Shown: positions 35,330 to 39,774 of the stretch, one piece after another
Numbering within the stretch: the stretch's first letter is position 1
How the letters are laid out: each line of letters starts with the position of its first letter
Assembly (NCBI GenBank): GCA_035454885.1
Contig: DATIGE010000067.1
Location: 1 to 39,774, forward strand
Direction: 5' to 3'
DNA: 39,774 bases
DNA from: a bacterium
Lineage (GTDB): Bacteria > UBA10199 > JACPAL01 > GCA-016699445
The notes under the pieces: generated by a model
Databases searched by the model: none
Told to the model about the DNA's origin: nothing
The model's input: the letters and a program-made list of their open reading frames with translations, nothing else
Made by a program: the position numbers and the translations under genes

Positions 35330-36034
35330 TTAAGCGATTTCCTGGCTTTTGGCCAACGCCGCGACCGCGGCGAGGACGCGCGCATGGATGCGGCTCACCT
35401 GCGCCGCGCGGGACTCCCCGGGCCGGCGCGCCACGGAAATGGGGCGGCCCACCACGTGGATGAGCTTGCGGGGGAGCGGCAAGAGTCCCAGGCCAAGAAA
35501 TAACGGCAGGCTGAAGCGGGTTTTTTCCAACAGCTTGATGCGCGGTTTCAGGAGAAAATAGGAATTCATGTAGACGGCGTTGATGCCCCGGCAATACGTC
35601 GGGACGATCGGCGTTCCCGTCTCCACGGCCAGGCGCACGAAGCCCTTGCGCCGCTCCCAGGGGATCCGTCTCAGGCCTTTCTTGGCGATGAGCGCTTCAT
35701 AGATGCCGCCGGGCGCGAGCATGACGACATGGCCTTCGTTCAGGAGACGCCTTGCGTTCTTCGGGCTCGCGTTGACCGCACCGCCTTTGAGAAAAAACTC
35801 GCGCACGCCGGGAATGGCGAACAAAAACTCGGCGCCCAACCCGCGCGGATAGATGCCGCGGTCGTCCATCAACCTTTTTGCCAGGAGAAACCCATGGTAG
35901 GGGATGATGCCGTGGTTCATCACGACAAGGGCCTTGCGGGACGGAATACGCTCGAGACCTTTGACCTTGTACCGGAAATATTTTTCGAGAAAACCGAAGA
36001 AGGGTCGGACCTTGTCGACAAACTCGGTGTTCAA
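35330..36034 (-). CDS. Acyltransferase of the LPLAT family, MGAT/TMEM68-like
   Basis: This 234-residue protein resembles membrane-associated glycerolipid acyltransferases. The catalytic histidine is in VVMNHGIIPYHG; the usual H-x4-D aspartate is replaced, which is seen in the diacylglycerol-acyltransferase-like branch. The second motif VMLAPGGIYEAL replaces FPEGTRS, also as in that branch. GFVRLAVETGTPIVPTYCRGIN supports the call. A hydrophobic stretch near 165-180 may attach it to the membrane. The start is a TTG overlapping the PilZ gene stop by 4 bp (TTGA), so translation is coupled. The acyl acceptor is unknown. Confidence 0.82.
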   Translation of the reverse strand: MNTEFVDKVRPFFGFLEKYFRYKVKGLERIPSRKALVVMNHGIIPYHGFLLAKRLMDDRGIYPRGLGAEFLFAIPGVREFFLKGGAVNASPKNARRLLNEGHVVMLAPGGIYEALIAKKGLRRIPWERRKGFVRLAVETGTPIVPTYCRGINAVYMNSYFLLKPRIKLLEKTRFSLPLFLGLGLLPLPRKLIHVVGRPISVARRPGESRAAQVSRIHARVLAAVAALAKSQEIA

Positions 36035-36507
36035 TGGAGCAGGGTCGGAGTCGTGCCGCCAACCGAACCCGCCGATCCGCCGGACGGGGCGAGGGTGCCC
36101 ACCAGACGGGACATCTGATCGAAGACGAAGCTCATGAGGCGCTTCTTTTCGTTCTCTTCCATGTACTTGATGACCGTCCCCGTCTCGTAGCTGTAGTCGG
36201 AGATCTTGTTCTGCCAGACGACCTCGCCCTGGGCCTTGATGGGTTCCGCGGCGCCCGGCCATTCCTCGGGGAGCGTGATTTCGAGGTTCAGGATGGATCC
36301 GTTGTCGAGCGGGGCGACCGTCATGAGGCGCAGCCCGCTCGCGCTGATGTCCGAGGAAAGGGTCTCGGCCATTTCGCTTGCCCCGTAGACCCCATCCGGG
36401 CCCGCCTGCTGGATGGCATAGTTGACGGCGAGAGCGATATCGAGGCGCGCGTGGCGGCGCTGGTCTTTTTGGGATTGAGACGGCTGGATCTCGGGATTCA
36501 TTGCCAT
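36031..36507 (-). CDS. PilZ domain protein (c-di-GMP receptor type)
   Basis: This 158-residue protein carries a PilZ domain: RRHAR (RxxxR) near residue 17 and DISASGLRL (DxSxxG) near residue 55, both needed for cyclic-di-GMP binding. The C-terminal 20 residues are a Gly/Ser/Thr-rich tail (APSGGSAGSVGGTTPT). The ATG at 36507 is chosen; an ATG at 36501 two codons later is equally possible. The much longer open frame upstream is non-coding. It is the first gene of a three-gene operon with the acyltransferase and hydrolase, so envelope lipid change under c-di-GMP control is conceivable. Confidence 0.85.
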   Translation of the reverse strand: MAMNPEIQPSQSQKDQRRHARLDIALAVNYAIQQAGPDGVYGASEMAETLSSDISASGLRLMTVAPLDNGSILNLEITLPEEWPGAAEPIKAQGEVVWQNKISDYSYETGTVIKYMEENEKKRLMSFVFDQMSRLVGTLAPSGGSAGSVGGTTPTLLH

Positions 36508-36561
36508 AATGAGCCTGATAAGGGAGCTGACTAACGCTTCTTCGAGGGTCGCGTCAAGAAG

Positions 36562-36590
36562 TTGCTTTTGAAATGGCGGTCGGGTAGAGA
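36562..36590 (+). promoter_or_regulatory. Putative promoter giving a leaderless Cys-rich mRNA
   Basis: TTGCTT (36562-36567), 17-nt spacer, TAGAGA (36585-36590), then 8 nt to the ATG at 36599. No Shine-Dalgarno precedes the ATG. Confidence 0.45.
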
Positions 36591-36598
36591 AACCGGAC

Positions 36599-37027
36599 AT
36601 GACACGAAAGGCCCCGATCGTGTGTCTGGCGGTCCTGACCGTTTTTTTGGCGGTCTTCGGCGCCGCGCCGGAGAGAGCCGCGGCCGATTGCCTGTGTGAG
36701 GAGGAGGCGTCGCGGCTCTGCGCCGACGTCGAGCCCGGGCAAGGCCGCATCTGGACGTGTCTCCTGGACCACGAGAGCATGCTGGGTTGGGAGTGCAAGC
36801 GCCATATCAACCGTCGGAGCGGCGCGTTACGTCCGGGAAGGAAGGGACATGACGCGGCCGCTCCCGCCGTTCCCCCCGCTGTTTCCGAAGACGTCCAAAG
36901 GCTCTGCAAGGGCGACCGGAAAAAATACTGTAAATACGTGGATTGGAAGGACGGCCGGGTCGGCCGTTGCCTCAGGATCCACGAAACCCAAATTTCCTCA
37001 AAATGCCGCGCGGCGCTCGAGCCGTAG
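36599..37027 (+). CDS. Secreted protein with two cysteine-rich (GLG1-like) repeats
   Basis: This 142-residue protein has a signal peptide (hydrophobic core IVCLAVLTVFLAVFGAA, cleavage near residue 29). Two copies of a C-x-D-V-x-x-G-x-G-R-x-x-x-C-L-x-x-H repeat follow: residues about 30-66 (LCADVEPGQGRIWTCLLDHE) and about 100-138 (YCKYVDWKDGRVGRCLRIHE). This matches the 'cysteine rich repeat' family named after the animal Golgi protein GLG1; bacterial function is unknown. A Pro/Ala linker joins the repeats. Its end overlaps the lipoprotein gene by 25 bp. Confidence 0.82.
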   Translation: MTRKAPIVCLAVLTVFLAVFGAAPERAAADCLCEEEASRLCADVEPGQGRIWTCLLDHESMLGWECKRHINRRSGALRPGRKGHDAAAPAVPPAVSEDVQRLCKGDRKKYCKYVDWKDGRVGRCLRIHETQISSKCRAALEP

Positions 37028-38433
37028 TCCTCGCCTTGCTGTTTCTCCTGGGCGCCGGGGGTTGCGCCCATGGTCCCAGACGCGTGTCGCGGGTGCACGA
37101 AAGAACCCTCCTGATCGCCCTGGACGGCGTCCCGTTTGGTCTCGTCTCCGAACTTAAGAAGGAAGGCCGGTTCTCCGAATTTCAGGAGCCGGCGCGAGTC
37201 GTTTCGACGTTCCCCTCCACGAGCCATAGCGGTTTTGGCGGTTTGTTCCGGCCCTTGGGCGCGTCCCCGCCGCCGGGATACGACCGGGAATACTATTCGT
37301 ATGCGGATGAAAAGATCATTGGATTCCTGTCCAGCATCCACCCCAAGAACCCCCACGACTTCAAAAATTTCTTTGACTATTCGCGGAAGACCCCTCTTCA
37401 AAAATTTTGGATCTACGCGGCCCCGGGTCTTTCGGGCCGGAGGGATTTGGAGAAGATCCGGCGTCTGGTTTGGTCCCGCGGGGACGATAGGCCCCTGTTC
37501 ACCTATATCGGCGGAACGGACGGGGCGGGGCATGTGCTGGGGCGGAAGCGCCTCAAACGCTGGCTGATCTTCATGGACGGATACCTGCAGAGAATGAAGG
37601 CGGATTACCTGCGGGACTTCGGACAGACGCTTCAAATCTCCCTGTATTCGGATCATGGGTTTCACTTCATACGCCGGCCGAACGCGGTCTCGCAAAACCG
37701 CATCGAGAACGGGCTTCGGCGGGAAAGGCTTCATCTGGCGCCGAATCTCAAGACACCGGACCGTGTCGTTGCCGTCCAATGGGGCAACATCAGCGGCGCG
37801 AGTCTTTTCGTCGACGAAACGCGCGTGCCGGACGTGGCGCGGGTTCTCGCTGGGACTGCGGGAATCGACATAACCGCTTACCGGTCCGGAGAAGACATCA
37901 TCGTCCTCTCCCAGGACGGAGGACGCCTTCATACGGCGCGGGTCTCTTGCACCGAAGGAAGGCGCCGCTGCCGTTACGCGCCGGTGGACGGGGACCCACT
38001 CGATTACGGAGACATCGTCGATTCGTTGCGCCGAAAAGGCCGGATGGATTCCCACGGTTTCGCCGCGTCGGAAGACTGGTTCGAGGCGACGAAGGACCGC
38101 CGGTATCCCGACGCCCTCTACCGCCTCCATGACGGCTTTTTCAGTCTCGTGGAAAATCCCGCCCCGATCCTCTTCAGCACGGAGGACGACTACGAATACG
38201 GAGACGTCCTCACGCGGATCGGCGCCTGGTTCCACGGGGGCTTGAAAGGGACTCACGGGGGGCTCTTTCAGGAGGCGTCGGCGGCCTTCGCGATGACGAC
38301 GGATTCCAAAGTGAGGTTGCCGTCGGTCTTGCGTTACGACCAGGTCATGCCCTATATAGTCCCGCACACTAATTTGCCATTCAGGACTTTAGACGTTCGG
38401 GAGGGTCTGAAACGTGCCCATCGTGACTTTTGA
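37003..38433 (+). CDS. Phosphodiesterase/alkaline-phosphatase superfamily lipoprotein
   Basis: The 476-residue protein starts with a signal peptide and a lipobox-like GAGGC (C21). The mature part resembles type I phosphodiesterase/nucleotide pyrophosphatase: first metal ligand in LLIALDGVPF, candidate nucleophile Ser/Thr in FPSTSHSGF, GGTDGAGHVLG, SDHGFHF, and a late ligand in GTHGG. All five metal-site motifs are recognisable, so it is probably active outside the inner membrane. Substrate unknown. The ATG at 37003 is chosen over the longer frame because it opens the signal peptide. It overlaps the Cys-rich gene and, by 20 bp, the ferredoxin gene. Confidence 0.82.
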   Translation: MPRGARAVVLALLFLLGAGGCAHGPRRVSRVHERTLLIALDGVPFGLVSELKKEGRFSEFQEPARVVSTFPSTSHSGFGGLFRPLGASPPPGYDREYYSYADEKIIGFLSSIHPKNPHDFKNFFDYSRKTPLQKFWIYAAPGLSGRRDLEKIRRLVWSRGDDRPLFTYIGGTDGAGHVLGRKRLKRWLIFMDGYLQRMKADYLRDFGQTLQISLYSDHGFHFIRRPNAVSQNRIENGLRRERLHLAPNLKTPDRVVAVQWGNISGASLFVDETRVPDVARVLAGTAGIDITAYRSGEDIIVLSQDGGRLHTARVSCTEGRRRCRYAPVDGDPLDYGDIVDSLRRKGRMDSHGFAASEDWFEATKDRRYPDALYRLHDGFFSLVENPAPILFSTEDDYEYGDVLTRIGAWFHGGLKGTHGGLFQEASAAFAMTTDSKVRLPSVLRYDQVMPYIVPHTNLPFRTLDVREGLKRAHRDF

Positions 38434-38713
38434 GCGCGAGAACAAAACAGTGACCTGCAGCGCCGGAATGAATCTGCGCAAGCTCGCCGCCGCCCACGGC
38501 GTCCAGCTCTACGTCAGTCCATGGACCTGGCTCAATTGCCGCGGCAACGGGCTGTGCGCCAAGTGCGAGGTGGAGATCCCCGCGGCCGAGAATCTGGGCG
38601 CGCGCAGCAACATGGAATCGATCCAGTTGAAAGGCAAACCCCCCATCCGCCGCCTCGCCTGCCAGGTGACCGTCCATGGGAATATGACCGTCCGCAGTCA
38701 TCCGCGCCCTTGA
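38414..38713 (+). CDS. 2Fe-2S ferredoxin
   Basis: This 99-residue protein has the plant-type ferredoxin fold. The cluster ligands are NCRGNGLCAKC (C-x5-C-x2-C) and a fourth cysteine in RRLACQV, close to the C-terminus. The N-terminus IVTFERENKTVTCSAG is the usual beta hairpin. The GTG start has a strong GGGAGGG about 9 nt upstream, inside the lipoprotein gene. It may carry electrons to an enzyme encoded elsewhere; the two secreted proteins upstream give no hint of a partner. Confidence 0.9.
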   Translation: MPIVTFERENKTVTCSAGMNLRKLAAAHGVQLYVSPWTWLNCRGNGLCAKCEVEIPAAENLGARSNMESIQLKGKPPIRRLACQVTVHGNMTVRSHPRP

Positions 38714-38738
38714 AGGCCTTTTTCCCCAAACGCCCCGC

Positions 38739-38767
38739 TTGACAGTCCCAAGACCCGCCTGTTACTG
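38739..38767 (+). promoter_or_regulatory. Candidate promoter of the riboswitch transcript
   Basis: TTGACA (38739-38744) is followed after 17 nt by TTACTG (38762-38767), a poor -10. A start near 38774 would place the riboswitch P1 stem right at the 5' end. Confidence 0.4.
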
Positions 38768-38776
38768 CCGCCAACA

Positions 38777-38946
38777 GCTGCGAGTGCCAGGGAAGAGGAG
38801 TGGAAAGCTCCCACGGTCCCGCCACTGTAATGGGCCCCGAAAGATTCTTTCGCCACTGCCTTCCGTAGCCCCGATTGGGGCGGAGGAGGGTGGGAAGGCG
38901 GAAGAATGACGAGCGCCGGCCCTAAGTCAGGAAACCTGCTCGCCGC
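38777..38946 (+). ncRNA. Cobalamin (B12) riboswitch
   Basis: The conserved core is clear: GCCAGGGAA, then CACGGTCCCGCCACTGTAA, a variable arm with two hairpins (GAAAG/CTTTC and CCCC-GATT-GGGG), GACGAGCGCCGG, and the B12 box AAGTCAGGAAACCTGCT (38924-38940). GCGAG (38780-38784) pairs with CTCGC (38939-38943) as P1. Downstream, CTCCC (38961-38965) can pair with GGGAG (38972-38976), partly covering the Shine-Dalgarno AGGAGG (38968-38973), so control at translation initiation is likely. It precedes the lipoprotein gene at 38983. Confidence 0.95.
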
Positions 38947-38982
38947 GAAAACAACCAGGACTCCCCGAGGAGGGAGAGACCG

Positions 38983-39774
38983 ATGCGACCCTTTTCCGTT
39001 CTTTTTTGCCTTCTCGTTTGCGCCGCCTGCGGGGATGTGACCTCGCAGACGACACCCACCCCGTCTACAGGAACGCCTCCGCCGTCGTCCGCGCCCGCCG
39101 ATCCCAATGTTCGGTCGGGCAATACGGCCGTCATCTTGGGGGCGAACTTTACCGACCCGACGGGGACGCTCAGTCTTCTCGCGATCAACGCCCCGCGCGC
39201 GCCCGTCAAGAATATACAAACCACGCATTCCGACGCCGTCGTCCGCTCTTATGGGGGCTTGATCTACGTCGTGAACCGGTTGGGGGGCGACAACATTCAG
39301 GTGGTCGATCCGGCGGACGGCTTCGCGGTCGCCGGGCAGTTCTCCACGGGGCAAGGGACGAATCCCCAGGACCTCATCGCCGTCTCCGCGACCAAGGCGT
39401 ACGTGAGCCTCTACCAGCCGGAGGACAATCGGAGCGGCGGCCTCACCGTCGACGACCTGATCGTCATGAATCCGCAAACGGGGGAAATCCTGAAGACGAT
39501 CGACCTGACGCCCTTCACGGCCAACGATGGCGGACGGTTCGCCCGGGCCTCCGACATGGTCAAGGTGGGCGGAAGGATCCTCGTCGCCGTCCAGGACCTG
39601 GGCGACCTCGCGACGGCCGCCGACCAACCGGGTAAGATCGTGGCGATTGATCTGGCCACCGACGCCGTCGCCGACTCCGTCGTTCTGTCCTGCCGCGATC
39701 CCGTCGCGATGGCGTATTCGAACGAGACAGCCCTCCTCTACGTGGCCTGCGCCGATTATTTCAATTTGGGCACG
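38983..39774 (+). CDS. B12-riboswitch-controlled propeller-like lipoprotein (3' truncated by window end)
   Basis: 264 codons are present and the frame is open at the window edge. The N-terminal signal ends LLVCAACGD, with C16 the likely lipidated cysteine, followed by a Thr/Pro/Ser linker. The rest reads as repeated beta-propeller (YVTN/YncE-like) strands: GGLIYVVNRLGGDNIQVVDP, ATKAYVSLYQPE, DLIVMNPQTGEILKTIDL, KIVAIDLATDAVADSVVL, ALLYVACADY. Control by a cobalamin riboswitch points to B12 uptake. Bacteroidetes BtuG is a riboswitch-controlled surface propeller lipoprotein that captures B12; this may be an analogue (inference). The ATG has AGGAGG 9 nt upstream. A btuB gene would be expected just beyond the window. 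Confidence 0.85.
   Translation, partial: MRPFSVLFCLLVCAACGDVTSQTTPTPSTGTPPPSSAPADPNVRSGNTAVILGANFTDPTGTLSLLAINAPRAPVKNIQTTHSDAVVRSYGGLIYVVNRLGGDNIQVVDPADGFAVAGQFSTGQGTNPQDLIAVSATKAYVSLYQPEDNRSGGLTVDDLIVMNPQTGEILKTIDLTPFTANDGGRFARASDMVKVGGRILVAVQDLGDLATAADQPGKIVAIDLATDAVADSVVLSCRDPVAMAYSNETALLYVACADYFNLGT

Noticed and set aside
36508-38367. Upstream part of a 778-codon minus-strand frame
   Set aside because: Only the last 158 codons encode the PilZ protein; the rest is antisense to the lipoprotein and Cys-rich genes.

Overview
The window is a GC-rich bacterial chromosome segment that spans the replication-origin neighbourhood. The order gyrB-dnaN-dnaA (minus strand) and rpmH-rnpA-yidD-yidC (plus strand), diverging near 10.6 kb, is the classical oriC layout. 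Together with a gap-pgk-tpiA-secG operon, two tandem DUF507 genes, PilZ and lipoprotein genes, it suggests a Gram-negative organism of deltaproteobacterial grade or a related candidate phylum. That placement is inference; no 16S gene is present.

Layout. 1-4.1 kb (minus): tRNA-Leu(GAG), a glycolytic operon gap-pgk-tpiA-secG, and a DUF507 gene pair. 4.2-5.2 kb (plus): a DAHP synthase. 5.2-10.6 kb (minus): gyrB, dnaN, dnaA, with no recF. 10.6-13.1 kb (plus): rpmH, an unusually short rnpA, yidD, yidC. DnaA-box clusters flank dnaA on both sides, which looks like a bipartite origin. 13.2-16.5 kb: ptsP (PTS-Ntr enzyme I) and a lytic transglycosylase. 16.5-21.7 kb: the two putrescine-forming enzymes aguB and aguA, separated by a large membrane-anchored methyltransferase-fold protein and a secreted Cys-rich protein. 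aguA carries an in-frame 28-bp perfect palindrome. 21.7-25.1 kb: a repeat-built beta-propeller lipoprotein, rluB, a radical SAM enzyme and a small orphan. 25.1-28 kb: aconitase. 28-33.2 kb: three unrecognised proteins around rtcB, with a long imperfect stem-loop next to rtcB. 33.2-34.3 kb: a tRNA-Asn invaded at its 5' end by a tiny GIY-YIG nuclease element, then an RRM protein and IF-1. 34.3-36.5 kb (minus): PilZ protein, acyltransferase, alpha/beta hydrolase. 36.6-38.7 kb: a secreted Cys-rich-repeat protein, a phosphodiesterase-like lipoprotein and a 2Fe-2S ferredoxin. 38.7 kb to end: a cobalamin riboswitch controlling a truncated lipoprotein gene.

The strongest leads are: (1) the GIY-YIG element, flanked by a 14-bp direct repeat that copies the first 12 nt of the tRNA-Asn; (2) the cobalamin-riboswitch-controlled propeller-like lipoprotein, a candidate B12-capture protein; (3) the palindromic repeat inserted in frame in aguA; (4) the structured element upstream of rtcB; and (5) the bipartite origin with two kinds of DnaA box. 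Several plus-strand genes (ptsP, aguB, the Cys-rich gene at 36599) have promoter-like elements so close to the start codon, and so little Shine-Dalgarno sequence, that leaderless transcripts are likely.
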